Source of the DNA: VAZQ01 sp036557705
GTDB lineage: Bacteria > Pseudomonadota > Alphaproteobacteria > Rhizobiales > Xanthobacteraceae
Length of the DNA: 64,000 bases
NCBI GenBank assembly: GCA_036557705.1
Contig: DATBHB010000075.1
Location: 1-64,000, forward strand
Reading direction: 5' to 3'
The notes under the pieces were generated by a model. The model was not told the DNA's origin, searched no databases, and worked only from the letters and a program-made list of their open reading frames with translations. Shown here in pieces: positions 42,279 to 50,491 of this stretch; position 1 is the first letter of the stretch; the number at the start of each line of letters is the position of its first letter. Position numbers and translations under genes: made by a program.

Positions 42279-43235
42279 ATGCGAGTAATCAAAGCCTTTG
42301 TTATCGGCGCGGCCCTGATTACCGCCACTGCGGCGCAGGCCGCCTGGCCGGAACGGCCGGTGACCGTGGTGGTGCCATTTGCGCCCGGCGGCATTGCCGA
42401 CGTGGTGGCGCGGCTCGCTGCCGAGTGGCTGCAAACCGCCTTGAAGCAGCCGTTCATCATCGAGAACCAGGGCGGCGCCGGGGGCATCATCGCGGCCGAG
42501 CGCATCGCCAAGGCGCGCCCCGACGGTTACACGCTCATGTCCACGCCCATCTTCCAGATCACCATGGCGCCGTTCACGCGTGACGTGACTTTCGACCCGG
42601 TGCGCGATTTCAAGCCGATCGCAGCCATTGCCCAGAGTCCGTTCGTGATCGCCGTGGGCGGTTCGTTTCCGGCCAACACGCTTTCCGAGTTCATCAGTTA
42701 CGTGAAAGGCAAACCCGGAGAGCTGAGCTTCGGATCGGCCGGAGCGGGAAGCCTCAGCCACGTGGCCGCGGCGGTGTTTCTCAAAAGCGCCGGACTCAAC
42801 ATGATTCATGTGCCGTATCGCGGCTTGTCACTGGCGCTCACCGACCTTTTGGCCGGCAATATTTCGATGCTGGCGCCCACCCCGGTCGAGATCAAGCCAT
42901 ACCTCGATTCCGGCAAGGTCAAGCCGCTTGCGGTGACGAGCACCGAGCGTTCCGCGCAGCTTCCCAACGTGCCGACGGTTGCGGAGACGGTCAAAAATCC
43001 GCCGGTGGTCACCTATAACGGCCTCTTGGCCCCGGGACGCACTCCCGAAGACGTCGTCACCACAGTCGCCCGCGAGATCGGCAAGGCGACGAAGGACAAG
43101 GCATTCCTGGAGCGCCTCGATAAAGTCGGCGTCGAGCCGATGCTGAGCACGCCGCAGGAATTCGCCAAGGTGATTGCTGCCGACACCGAGTTCTGGCGCC
43201 ACACCGCGCGCGAGCTCAACCTCAAGAGCCAGTAA
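42279..43235 (+). CDS. Bug-family tripartite tricarboxylate transporter substrate-binding protein
   Basis: A 318-residue exported receptor (signal ending AQA-AWPE). Landmarks: WPERPVTVVVPFAPGGIADVVAR, ENQGGAGGIIAAERIAKA, PDGYTLM, FDPVRDFKPIA, HVPYRGLSLALTDLLAG and LPNVPTVAETV. Likely binds a small carboxylate; no permease genes nearby. GGAG ten bases before ATG 42279 supports this start over the in-frame ATGs 18 bp upstream. It precedes the flavin hydroxylase gene in the same direction, so the ligand might be an aromatic or phenolic acid. Confidence 0.92.
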   Translation: MRVIKAFVIGAALITATAAQAAWPERPVTVVVPFAPGGIADVVARLAAEWLQTALKQPFIIENQGGAGGIIAAERIAKARPDGYTLMSTPIFQITMAPFTRDVTFDPVRDFKPIAAIAQSPFVIAVGGSFPANTLSEFISYVKGKPGELSFGSAGAGSLSHVAAAVFLKSAGLNMIHVPYRGLSLALTDLLAGNISMLAPTPVEIKPYLDSGKVKPLAVTSTERSAQLPNVPTVAETVKNPPVVTYNGLLAPGRTPEDVVTTVAREIGKATKDKAFLERLDKVGVEPMLSTPQEFAKVIAADTEFWRHTARELNLKSQ

Positions 43236-43314
43236 TCCGTTCGATGAGTTTGCCTGGTCTCAACATGATACTACGCGGGACCTAGGGTTCGTTTGCCCTG
43301 CCGCAAGCTCCATT

Positions 43315-43340
43315 ACCTCTCCCCGCCGGCGGGGAGAGGT
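43315..43340. repeat. Perfect 26-bp palindrome between the Bug receptor and hydroxylase genes
   Basis: ACCTCTCCCC, GCCGGC, GGGGAGAGGT: fully self-complementary. It belongs to the CTCTCCCC repeat type seen at 40521 and could terminate transcription or be a small mobile repeat. Confidence 0.8.
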
Positions 43341-43393
43341 AGATCGCCCGTGGCGCGCACATCGATCGACTTCCCCGAGTTCGAAATACCGAT

Positions 43394-44617
43394 TTGAGCA
43401 CGGACAAACCAGAGCGGGTCGTCGTCGTCGGAGCCGGGCCGGTCGGCATGGTCTGCGCGCTGGCGCTCGCCAAGCGCGGGATTCCGGTGACCGTGTTCGA
43501 GCAGGAAGACGCGCCCGTAAAGGATCAGCGCGCCGCCTCGATCCACCCTCCGACGCTTGAATTATTAGACGAGCTGGGCGTAACCGAAAAAATCCTGCCG
43601 CTCGGGCTCATTTCCACCGCCTATCGATTTCACGACCGGGTGACGAATTCCGTGGTAGCCGAATTCGACCTCGCCCGCATGCGCAACGAGTTCCGCTTTC
43701 CGTTCGTGCTGCAATACGAGCAGTACAAGCTCACCGCCTCCATTGCGGCGGAATACGCCGGATTGGGCGAGTTCGATGTGCGGTTCTCGCATTGCGTCAC
43801 CGGCCTGATGCAGAGAGACGACGCGATCGAACTCGAAATTGCTTCGCCGGAAGGTACGGAGCGGCTCGATGCCGCCTATGTGATCGGCTGCGACGGCGGC
43901 CGCAGCACCGTGCGCAAGCTGGCCGAGATCGAGTTTGTCGGCTTCACCTATCCGGAGCAATTCATCAAGATTGCGACGAGCTTCGATTTCGCGACCGTCA
44001 ATTCCAATCTCGTTTTCCGCAACTATTTCTCCGACCCGCTGGAGTGGTGCAATCTGTTCAAGGTGCGCGGCGAGCGGCCGGAAGGGCTTTGGCGCGCGGT
44101 GTTTCCGCTGCAGACTGAAGAGGAAAAGAACACGGCGCTGTCGGCGGAACAAATCGAAGCGCGATTGCAGAAGTTCTTTCCCAAAGCGGGCGGCTATCAC
44201 ATCGAATATGTCAACGTCTATGACGTGCATCAGCGGGTGGCCGAAACCTTCCGCAAGGGCCGTATCCTGCTCGCTGGCGATGCCGCCCATGTGAACAACC
44301 CGATCGGCGGCATGGGCATGAACGGCGGTATCCATGATGCCGTGAGCCTGGCGGAGAAGCTCGCGCAGGTCATGCGCCGAGAGGGCCCCGACGACCTGCT
44401 CGATCTCTACAGTCGCCAGCGCCGCCATGCCGCGGTGAGCTACATCCAGAAGCAGACGATCGCCAACAAGCGGCTGATGGAGGAACGCGATCCCAAGGTA
44501 CGCAAGGCCAATTTCGATGAACTGCGCCGGATCGCCGACGATCCCGCGGCGGCAAAAGCCTACATGCGCCGCGCCGCACTCCTCGACAGCCTGCGTGAGG
44601 CCGAGGCGGTGAGGTAG
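43394..44617 (+). CDS. FAD-dependent aromatic-ring hydroxylase-like monooxygenase
   Basis: A 407-residue class A flavin monooxygenase. It has the N-terminal Rossmann motif VVVVGAGPVGMVCALALAK, the DG motif in VIGCDGGRSTVRK and the GD motif in RILLAGDAAHVNNPIGGMGMNGG. It should hydroxylate an aromatic or quinoid substrate using NAD(P)H and O2; fold resembles 3-hydroxybenzoate/phenol hydroxylases but is shorter than PheA. The start is TTG at 43394, the only candidate before the GxGxxG motif; the Shine-Dalgarno is weak. The substrate is unknown. Confidence 0.88.
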   Translation: MSTDKPERVVVVGAGPVGMVCALALAKRGIPVTVFEQEDAPVKDQRAASIHPPTLELLDELGVTEKILPLGLISTAYRFHDRVTNSVVAEFDLARMRNEFRFPFVLQYEQYKLTASIAAEYAGLGEFDVRFSHCVTGLMQRDDAIELEIASPEGTERLDAAYVIGCDGGRSTVRKLAEIEFVGFTYPEQFIKIATSFDFATVNSNLVFRNYFSDPLEWCNLFKVRGERPEGLWRAVFPLQTEEEKNTALSAEQIEARLQKFFPKAGGYHIEYVNVYDVHQRVAETFRKGRILLAGDAAHVNNPIGGMGMNGGIHDAVSLAEKLAQVMRREGPDDLLDLYSRQRRHAAVSYIQKQTIANKRLMEERDPKVRKANFDELRRIADDPAAAKAYMRRAALLDSLREAEAVR

Positions 44618-44767
44618 GGTTTCAAGCCCTCGACGCAACGCGCGCGCAGCGCGCCCCCAGCAGAAAACGCGAACGTTGTCTGCTCCCGCATTTCGAACAT
44701 CTCCTAATCCATGGCGAAGGCCCTGCCGGACGTTGTCACCAAGTCTAGAGAGTGCTATCAGACGTCC

Positions 44768-44995
44768 ATGATCAAGCTTCTCGAACAGGCTATCGAAACG
44801 ATACGGCAGCTTCCCGAGCCGGACCAAGATCTCGCGGCGAAGTTCCTGCTGGGGTTTGCGAATCCGGATGCTCATTTGTATCAGCTCTCGGACGAGCAGC
44901 TGGCCGAGATCGAACTGGCCAAGCGAGAAGTTCGCGAAGGAAAAATCGCGACCAAAGCCGAAATGGAAGACGTGTGGCGCCGGTTCGACCGCTGA
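44768..44995 (+). CDS. Antitoxin of a ParE-type toxin-antitoxin pair
   Basis: A 75-residue protein, MIKLLEQAIETIRQLPEPDQ followed by LSDEQLAEIELAKREVREGK and MEDVWRRF, the layout of small addiction-module antitoxins encoded just upstream of RelE/ParE toxins. The toxin frame starts inside its 3' end (GTG at 44974), as usual. Since the toxin is broken, the antitoxin is probably a relic, though its own frame is intact. An extended start at 44711 is possible but does not match the family. Confidence 0.75.
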   Translation: MIKLLEQAIETIRQLPEPDQDLAAKFLLGFANPDAHLYQLSDEQLAEIELAKREVREGKIATKAEMEDVWRRFDR

Positions 44996-45111
44996 ACCTG
45001 CGCTTCAGTGCCCGAGCACGGGTCCAGCTCATCGCGATAGAAGAATACCTGCGAGATCGCGCGCCGGCAGCCGCAAGAAGAATCGGGACCGCCATTCGCT
45101 GGCTGACCTGA
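44974..45111 (+). pseudogene. Truncated ParE-type toxin
   Basis: The frame beginning GTG 44974 reads NLRFSARARVQLIAIEEYLR, DRAPAAARRIGTAIR, then stops after three residues. This is the first ~40 residues of a ParE/RelE toxin; the catalytic/gyrase-binding C-terminal half is missing. At the break (about 45099) the sequence switches to a solute-binding-protein fragment, so the truncation is a rearrangement rather than a point mutation. Confidence 0.75.
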
Positions 45112-45454
45112 AAGGTCTCCCGGTGGGCGCCCAGAAGGGAAGCATTCAGCTTGCGCTCCTTCAACGGACTGGCGGCTTCTCCGAAATAAAGGTCTATGAC
45201 ACGATAAAAGACGCCTGGGCGGCAGTCGCTTCAGGCTCAGTTAAGGCGGCGGTAACGCCGGGCACACCCACGATGTATGCGACTAAACAAGGTCAACTCC
45301 CCAATCTACGATTGTGAGCTCCTACGAGCCGCCGTCGCGACCTCAGCAAGGGATTGCTGTGAAAAAGGGAAACAGCGCGCTGCTTGGTAAAATAAATGAT
45401 TCTTTCGCAAAGCTCGAAACCGCCGGGACGGTCAAAGCCATCTTCAACAAGTAG
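45099..45454 (+). pseudogene. Fragment of an amino-acid-type solute-binding protein (SBP_bac_3), frameshifted
   Basis: From 45099 the frame reads LADLKGLPVGAQKGS, IKVYDTIKDAWAAVASGSV and PTMYATKQGQLP, the middle of a family 3 periplasmic binding protein. Near 45296-45310 the frame shifts; the plus-one frame continues QQGIAVKKGNSALLGKINDS and LETAGTVKAIFNK with a TAG at 45452-45454, the normal C-terminus. Both the N-terminal half and the reading frame are lost. It is fused directly to the parE remnant. Confidence 0.75.
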
Positions 45455-45808
45455 CCGAATCCGGCTTCAGCCTCAACAGAAGCCGTCGTTGGCAGCTTCT
45501 CATCTTCGAGCAGGAACGCAGGTGTGCGGGGCTTGGGGCGTGCCAACCGGAAAAGCCACGATGCCGGCTGCTGGCACCGCCGGGGACCCGGCGGCCCTGT
45601 CCGCCCAGTAATCCGGTGGTCGCGGCGAAGGCAGACCCCATACGCTCGTTTTGAACATTTCAGGACCTGACCCGATGCCGCCATGGACCTGACCCGATGC
45701 CGCCATAGCCGGCGAAGATGGCCACTACGTCAGGGCGCCAATTGCGGTATATGAACGAGAAGGCGTGGCGCCTGTAGCCTTGATCCGGTTCCAACTGGAG
45801 AGACCAGC
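45455..45808. other. Intergenic region without a supported gene; contains a 22-bp tandem duplication
   Basis: No frame here resembles a gene. At 45663-45706 the 22-bp unit GGACCTGACCCGATGCCGCC+AT occurs twice in direct tandem. The GGACCTGACCCGATG wording is reminiscent of insertion-sequence ends, which would fit the decayed neighbourhood, but no transposase is present. Confidence 0.5.
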
Positions 45809-46036
45809 ATGGCTGATCTCCTCGATCGCATTACCTCGGACGCAGAGATTTGTGGCGGACGACCGACGATCCGCGGACTGCGCATTCGCGTGACCGATAT
45901 TCTCGCGATGCTGGCGGCCGGGGCCACGCGTTCGGACATATTGCGTGACTATCCTTACCTTGAAGATCAGGATATTTCAGCGGCGCTGGAATACGCATCT
46001 CGCAATAGCGACCATCCGCTGATCCGCGTAGGCTGA
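45809..46036 (+). CDS. DUF433 antitoxin-like protein
   Basis: A 75-residue protein, LLDRITSDAEICGGRPTIRG, LRIRVTDILAMLAAG, ILRDYPYLEDQDISAALEYA: the complete DUF433 domain, a small helix-turn-helix fold that commonly acts as antitoxin to DUF5615 PIN-like toxins. The toxin gene follows after one base. GGAGAG lies upstream of the ATG. Probably neutralises the toxin and represses the pair. Confidence 0.9.
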   Translation: MADLLDRITSDAEICGGRPTIRGLRIRVTDILAMLAAGATRSDILRDYPYLEDQDISAALEYASRNSDHPLIRVG

Positions 46037-46037
46037 T

Positions 46038-46370
46038 GTGCGTTTTCTGGTAGACGCGCAACTTCCGCCAGCGCTTGCGCGCTATTTGTCCGCGACGGGT
46101 CACCAGTCTGAGCACGTGAGCGATCTTGCACTTGAGAGAGCGCCCGATCGCGAAATATGGTTAAAAGCGCGTGAGTCAGGATTGGTAATCATCACCAAGG
46201 ATGAGGACTTCCTCGCCTTGCGTGCACTTCAACCGAGCGGTCCTGCGGTTCTGTGGATACGCGTCGGAAATACCACACGGGATGCTCTCCTCAAAGTGAT
46301 CTCATCGGCCCTTCCCGCGATCATCAGAGCTTTGGAGCGGGGAGAATCCATCGTTGAAGTCCGTGCGTGA
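46038..46370 (+). CDS. DUF5615 PIN-like toxin
   Basis: A 110-residue protein starting at GTG 46038, one base after the antitoxin stop. MRFLVDAQLPPALARYL carries the first PIN acidic residue (D6) and LVIITKDEDF the second acidic cluster; LWIRVGNTT is a further DUF5615 landmark. These Mut7-C/PIN-like proteins are predicted ribonucleases. Unlike the two other toxin-antitoxin loci in the window, this pair appears intact. Confidence 0.9.
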   Translation: MRFLVDAQLPPALARYLSATGHQSEHVSDLALERAPDREIWLKARESGLVIITKDEDFLALRALQPSGPAVLWIRVGNTTRDALLKVISSALPAIIRALERGESIVEVRA

Positions 46371-46473
46371 AGGATGCAGTGCATAATTTCGCCCCGTAGA
46401 TGGGCGATATCGGACGCACGGCCGCGATATCGGCGAAATCGTCGGCAACTTTGGAGAGTGATCGACCGCCGAA

Positions 46474-46514
46474 CGCGTGGGCACGGCGCGCAAGCGCGCC
46501 TTTGCCCACCCTAC
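46474..46514. repeat. Partial GTAGGGTGGGC-type repeat, copy 6
   Basis: GCGTGGGCACGGCGCGCAAG followed by CGCGCCTTTGCCCACCCTAC is the right third of the element. The rest of the gap 46371-46943 has no supported gene. Confidence 0.75.
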
Positions 46515-46817
46515 AATCGCTGAACAAGTTATGTCGGCTCCTGGCACTTCACTTTTTGCTGCGACGCACAAAATCTGCCGCTCCTGGGAGGCAAGCTGAC
46601 GTTCCGGATCGCACGCCCAGGAGCCACTCCGGCCGTCGAATATTGCCGCGAATCATTCATTCTTGGATTGGCAGCCTCGAAGCAAGCGACGCAGACCCTT
46701 ACTCAGCATGGCTGATTCGGCGGCCAACGCCGCGAAGCCGATCGTTGCATTTACGAGGGACAAACGGGCCTCCTTCGTTAAAAGGCTCGTTGCATAAGGA
46801 GGGTGGTTCCGGTCCAT

Positions 46818-46836
46818 ATTAAAGGCTGCCTTTAAT
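46818..46836. promoter_or_regulatory. AT-rich palindrome upstream of secreted paralogue 3
   Basis: ATTAAAGGC and GCCTTTAAT flank one base. It is the most AT-rich symmetrical site in the 573-bp gap and lies 108 bp before the start codon, so an operator role is possible. There is no T-run, so it is not a typical terminator. Confidence 0.4.
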
Positions 46837-46943
46837 AAGGACCGTGGGCTGACCGCATATGCAAGTTTTCTTGAATACCGGCTATCCCCGGTCCCACCCA
46901 ATGCTTGCTATCATGCCGGAAAAGAAGAAGCCGGAGGACAGTC

Positions 46944-47792
46944 ATGCCCCACCGATGCGCACTCGGCATCATCACTCTCGCGTTGACACTGGCCGCCACG
47001 GACTTCGGCGCGCAGGCGCAGGATGCGGCGAAATATCCGGATTGGAGCGGGCAGCGGCGCCGCGCCGAAGGCGGCGCGCCGCGCTACGACTCGACGAGGC
47101 CGCCGGGCCGCGGCCAACAGGCGCCGCTCACGCCGGAATACCGCGCCATCCACAAAGCCAGCATGGCCGACCAGGCCGGCGGCGGCCAGGGCCTCGACAT
47201 GACCTATCGCTGCCTGCCCATGGGCATGCCGCGAGCCATGACCACAATATTTCCGCTCGAATTCGTGGTGACGCCGAAACTCACCTATGTCTTGTTCGAG
47301 AATTCGAATGCCATGCCGCGGCGCATCTATACTGACGGGCGCGATTGGCCGAAGGACGAAGAGCCGAGTTTCCAGGGCTATTCGATCGGCCGGTGGTTCG
47401 ACAGCGACGGCGATGGCCGCTACGACACGCTTGAAGTCGAAACCCGGAATCTGCGCGGCCCGCACACTTACGACAACACCGGCATTCCGCTGCACAGGGA
47501 TGACCAGGCGGTGATCAAGGAAAGATTTTATCTCGACAAAGCCAATCCGGACCTTCTGGTCAATGAAATCACGACGATCGATCACGCGCTCACCCGCCCG
47601 TGGGGCACCGTCAAGCGCTCCCGGATCGAGCGCGAGAGGGTGCTGTGGTCGGAAAACTCCTGCACGCTGGGCAACGATCACGTGGCGGTCGGTACCGAGG
47701 ACTACATGATCAGCGCCGACGGTTACCTCATGCCCGTGCGCAAGGATCAGGCTCCGCCTGATTTGCGCTATTTCACGCGCGCGCGGAAGTGA
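46944..47792 (+). CDS. Secreted protein of the three-member family, paralogue 3
   Basis: A 282-residue protein with a signal peptide (GAQA-QDAA). It shows the family order YPDWSGQ, QAPLTPEY, RCLPMGMP (C90), EFVVTPKLTYV, RRIYTDGRDWP, FQGYSIGRW, the intact calcium-type loop DSDGDGRYD (153-161), LEVETR, DHALTRPW (213-220), C240 and DGYLMPVRKDQAPPDLRYF. GGAGGACA precedes the ATG. The TPP decarboxylase subunit gene starts 11 bp downstream, so this copy is in an operon with catabolic enzymes. Function unknown. Confidence 0.82.
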   Translation: MPHRCALGIITLALTLAATDFGAQAQDAAKYPDWSGQRRRAEGGAPRYDSTRPPGRGQQAPLTPEYRAIHKASMADQAGGGQGLDMTYRCLPMGMPRAMTTIFPLEFVVTPKLTYVLFENSNAMPRRIYTDGRDWPKDEEPSFQGYSIGRWFDSDGDGRYDTLEVETRNLRGPHTYDNTGIPLHRDDQAVIKERFYLDKANPDLLVNEITTIDHALTRPWGTVKRSRIERERVLWSENSCTLGNDHVAVGTEDYMISADGYLMPVRKDQAPPDLRYFTRARK

Positions 47793-47803
47793 GGAGCCTG
47801 CTG

Positions 47804-48412
47804 ATGCGACGCTCCGAATGCCTCAAGGTGCTGGCACCGCTGCTCACCGACCAGTTGGTGGTGACCAACGTCGCCCGCACCGGGTTCGAGACGCACATGG
47901 CGATGCCGCGCGAGGGCAATCTTTACACCATGGGCATGGGCCTGGTTACTCCGGTCGTGTTGGGGATTGCCCTGTCTTTGCCCCATCGCGGCGTGATCGC
48001 GCTCGACGGAGACGGCTCGATCCTGCTCAATCTCGGCACCCTCTCGACAGTCGGCAATTACGCGCCGCCCAACCTGATCGCGATCATTTTTGACAATGAG
48101 TCCTATGCATCGACGGGCGGATTGCCGACCGCGACCGCCGGCAGGACGAAGCTCGACCAGATGGCAAAGGCGGCCGGGATTGCAAATGCAGTCGAGGTCA
48201 GCCGGATCGAGGAGTTCAAGGAGATCGCCGCCAAGGCTCTCGCCGGCAAGGGGCCATGGGTGATCGTGTGCAAGGTCGCGGCGGAGAAACCGCCGGTAGA
48301 GCCCAAGCTGATGGACGGGCGTGAAAACAAATATCGATTCGTGCGCTACATTGAACAGACCGAAGGCAATGTCATCCTCAAGCCGTCGGTCGTGGGCCGG
48401 AAAGACGCATGA
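47804..48412 (+). CDS. TPP-binding subunit of a split decarboxylase (sulfopyruvate/phosphonopyruvate decarboxylase beta-like)
   Basis: A 202-residue protein corresponding to the TPP-binding C-terminal domain of 2-oxoacid decarboxylases. The cofactor motif is LDGDGSILLNLGTLSTVGNY (GDGS at 69-72) followed by IIFDNESYASTGG. The N-terminal part VLAPLLTDQLVVTNVARTGF resembles ComE. It overlaps the alpha subunit by 4 bp (ATGA). ATG 47804 is preferred because AGGAG precedes it; a GTG at 47789 overlaps the previous gene. The substrate is not necessarily sulfopyruvate. Confidence 0.85.
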   Translation: MRRSECLKVLAPLLTDQLVVTNVARTGFETHMAMPREGNLYTMGMGLVTPVVLGIALSLPHRGVIALDGDGSILLNLGTLSTVGNYAPPNLIAIIFDNESYASTGGLPTATAGRTKLDQMAKAAGIANAVEVSRIEEFKEIAAKALAGKGPWVIVCKVAAEKPPVEPKLMDGRENKYRFVRYIEQTEGNVILKPSVVGRKDA

Positions 48413-48915
48413 ACCAGTCTGACGCCGAAATGATCGGAACCGCGCTCGCCGACGCCGGATTCAATTTCGCTGCGGTCCTTCCGGCGGACCAGCTTCATAC
48501 GCTCCAGGCCTGGATCTCCAAGAGCCAGAGGTTTCAGACCGTCGCCGTGACCAACGAAGGCGAAGGCGCCGCAATCTGCGCCGGCGCCTGGCTCGCCGGC
48601 AAGATGCCGGCCATCATTCTGGAGACCTCGGGAATCCTTTTGGCCACCTACGCTCTGATGCGCTGTCACGCGACTTTCGGCATTCCCACTTTGCTGCTGT
48701 CGACCTATCGCGGCGGTCTTGGCGACCAGGAGTGGTATTCGACGCACACCGGCGCGGTGCTCCCGCAGCTGCTGGAGACATTGCGCATCCCTTCCAAGGT
48801 TGTCGCACGGGCGGACGAAATGGCCGATATCTTCATCGATGCGCGGCGCACCATGAGTTCCTCGTTGCACCCGGTTTCGATCGTCATGGACGTGCGCCTG
48901 ACCACGCGGCAGTAG
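48409..48915 (+). CDS. Pyrimidine-binding subunit of the split TPP decarboxylase (ComD-like)
   Basis: A 168-residue protein equal to the N-terminal PYR domain of TPP enzymes. The conserved glutamate that activates TPP lies in VTNEGEGAAICAGAWLAG (E50/E52). GILLATYALMRCHATFGIPTLLLSTYRG matches the alpha subunit of sulfopyruvate decarboxylase. Together with the 47804 gene it forms an alpha/beta enzyme that decarboxylates a 3-substituted pyruvate-like acid to an aldehyde. Coupled by ATGA overlap. Confidence 0.85.
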   Translation: MNQSDAEMIGTALADAGFNFAAVLPADQLHTLQAWISKSQRFQTVAVTNEGEGAAICAGAWLAGKMPAIILETSGILLATYALMRCHATFGIPTLLLSTYRGGLGDQEWYSTHTGAVLPQLLETLRIPSKVVARADEMADIFIDARRTMSSSLHPVSIVMDVRLTTRQ

Positions 48916-48925
48916 GAGATTTGCG

Positions 48926-50419
48926 ATGCGCTCAAAGAGCAAATCAGGTCGCGATTCTCGTTTCGAACCGGAAAAGTCGCGACGAAGTTTCCTCAAATCG
49001 AGTACCGGGCTCCTCGCCGGTGGGGCTGCGGCCGAAGTGCTGCCCGCTGCGGCGCGCGCCCAGGCAGCCGGCGGTGCGGAAGGCGACGCTGACCTCGCTC
49101 GGCTGCAGACGCGCCGGCGCATCCTGCTCAAAGGCGGGGTCGTGTTGAGCCTTGACCGCCAAGTCGGCGACTTCGTGCACGGCGACGTGCTGATCGAGGG
49201 CGGCAAGATCCGCGAGATCGGACCCGATATCGCAGCATCCGATGAAGAAACAGCGGTGGTTGACGCCGCAAATCGAATCATCGTTCCCGGTTTTGTCGAC
49301 ACCCAAAGCCACTCCTATCAGGGGCTGCTGCGAAACATCCTCACCACCGGCATCGTCGATCCCGATTACAACCGCGACGTCCAGTCCATCCTGACCCCGG
49401 CTTACGAGCCTGCCGATGCTTATGCCGGCGTGTTGGTGACGGCGCTCGGTTTCATTGACATGGGTACAACCACGATCGTGGACCTTTCGCAGGTTTCGCA
49501 TACGCCCGAGCACACCGACGCCTGCATCCACGCGCTCCGAGACTCCGGGATCCGCGCCGTGTTCGCCTTCCATCGCGGAACGGGACCGGCCGCCCAATAT
49601 CCGCAGGACCTTGCGCGCCTGCGGCGGACCTATTTCAGCTCGACGGACCAGCTGCTCACGCTGGCCTTGTCAGCTACTTCCGAAGTGAAAATGTTCGCCT
49701 TTGCCCGCGAGCACGATGTCCCGGCGGTGCTCAATTTCGCCAACAGAGCGGTCGTTCCGAAGTTTCTCGAAATCGCGCGCGCCGGGCTGCTGCGGCCGGG
49801 CGATGAATATCTTCATTGTACCGGAGCCGACGACGAAGCCTGGCGCGTGATCAGAGACAGCGGCGGCCATGTTTCGCTGGCGAACCAGACCGAGATGGCG
49901 ATGGGCCAAGGTCCGCCGGCGATCCAGCCGGCGCTCGATCACGGCGTGCGTCCGAGTCTCAGCTCCGACCATCCCGCAACCATGAATCAGGACGTGTTCT
50001 CGATAATGCGGGCGACGTTTACGCTCCAGCATTTGCGACTCTTCCAACGTGCGTGGGGCGGCGAACAGAATTTGCCGGCGCGGCTCACCCCTCGCGAGGT
50101 CCTGGAGTTCGTCACCATCGAGGGCGCGCGCTGCGCCAATCTCGAGGCCAAGACCGGATCGCTCACCCCCGGCAAGGAGGCCGACGTCGTCATGCTGAGG
50201 GCGGATCGGCTCAGCGTCTGGCCGCTCAACAACGCGCCCGGCGTCATCGTCAACATGATGAACCCGAGCCATGTCGACGCGGTGTTCATTGCCGGCAAGG
50301 TGAAGAAGTGGCGTGGGAATCTCGTCGGCATCGATGTGCCGTCGGTGCTTCGACGCGTCGAGAATGCACGCGACGCGGTTGTGCGCCGCGCGGGGTTCCG
50401 GATCAACGTCCTGGGCTGA
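48926..50419 (+). CDS. Tat-exported amidohydrolase-family protein with an altered metal motif
   Basis: A 497-residue protein with a Tat-type signal (EKSRRSFLKSSTGLLAGGAAA). The amidohydrolase frame is clear: RILLKGGVVLSLD, VLIEGGKIREIGP, RIIVPGFVDTQSHSYQG, HCTGADDEAW, LSSDHPATMNQD and GSLTPGKEADVVML. In the HxH motif the first His is Q127 (DTQSH), so one metal ligand is missing while H129, the later His and the barrel Asp remain. It may use a single metal or be regulatory. It starts 10 bp after the decarboxylase alpha subunit, likely in the same operon. Confidence 0.85.
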   Translation: MRSKSKSGRDSRFEPEKSRRSFLKSSTGLLAGGAAAEVLPAAARAQAAGGAEGDADLARLQTRRRILLKGGVVLSLDRQVGDFVHGDVLIEGGKIREIGPDIAASDEETAVVDAANRIIVPGFVDTQSHSYQGLLRNILTTGIVDPDYNRDVQSILTPAYEPADAYAGVLVTALGFIDMGTTTIVDLSQVSHTPEHTDACIHALRDSGIRAVFAFHRGTGPAAQYPQDLARLRRTYFSSTDQLLTLALSATSEVKMFAFAREHDVPAVLNFANRAVVPKFLEIARAGLLRPGDEYLHCTGADDEAWRVIRDSGGHVSLANQTEMAMGQGPPAIQPALDHGVRPSLSSDHPATMNQDVFSIMRATFTLQHLRLFQRAWGGEQNLPARLTPREVLEFVTIEGARCANLEAKTGSLTPGKEADVVMLRADRLSVWPLNNAPGVIVNMMNPSHVDAVFIAGKVKKWRGNLVGIDVPSVLRRVENARDAVVRRAGFRINVLG

Positions 50420-50491
50420 TGCGCCCGCTTGGCCCTGCTGGTAGCATCCGCCATAGCCGCCGGCGGCGGTTTCAACGCCAGGGAGGTTCGG

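Noticed and set aside
43565..44875. Minus-strand frame of 436 codons opposite the flavin hydroxylase
   Set aside because: Antisense shadow of a gene with all three flavin-binding motifs.
44973..45317. A single chimeric toxin/binding-protein gene
   Set aside because: The two parts are in different frames and the binding-protein part itself has a frameshift, so no continuous product exists.
46653..46901. Possible 82-residue minus-strand gene
   Set aside because: No domain, no ribosome binding site, and it reads through the AT-rich palindrome; kept only as intergenic sequence.
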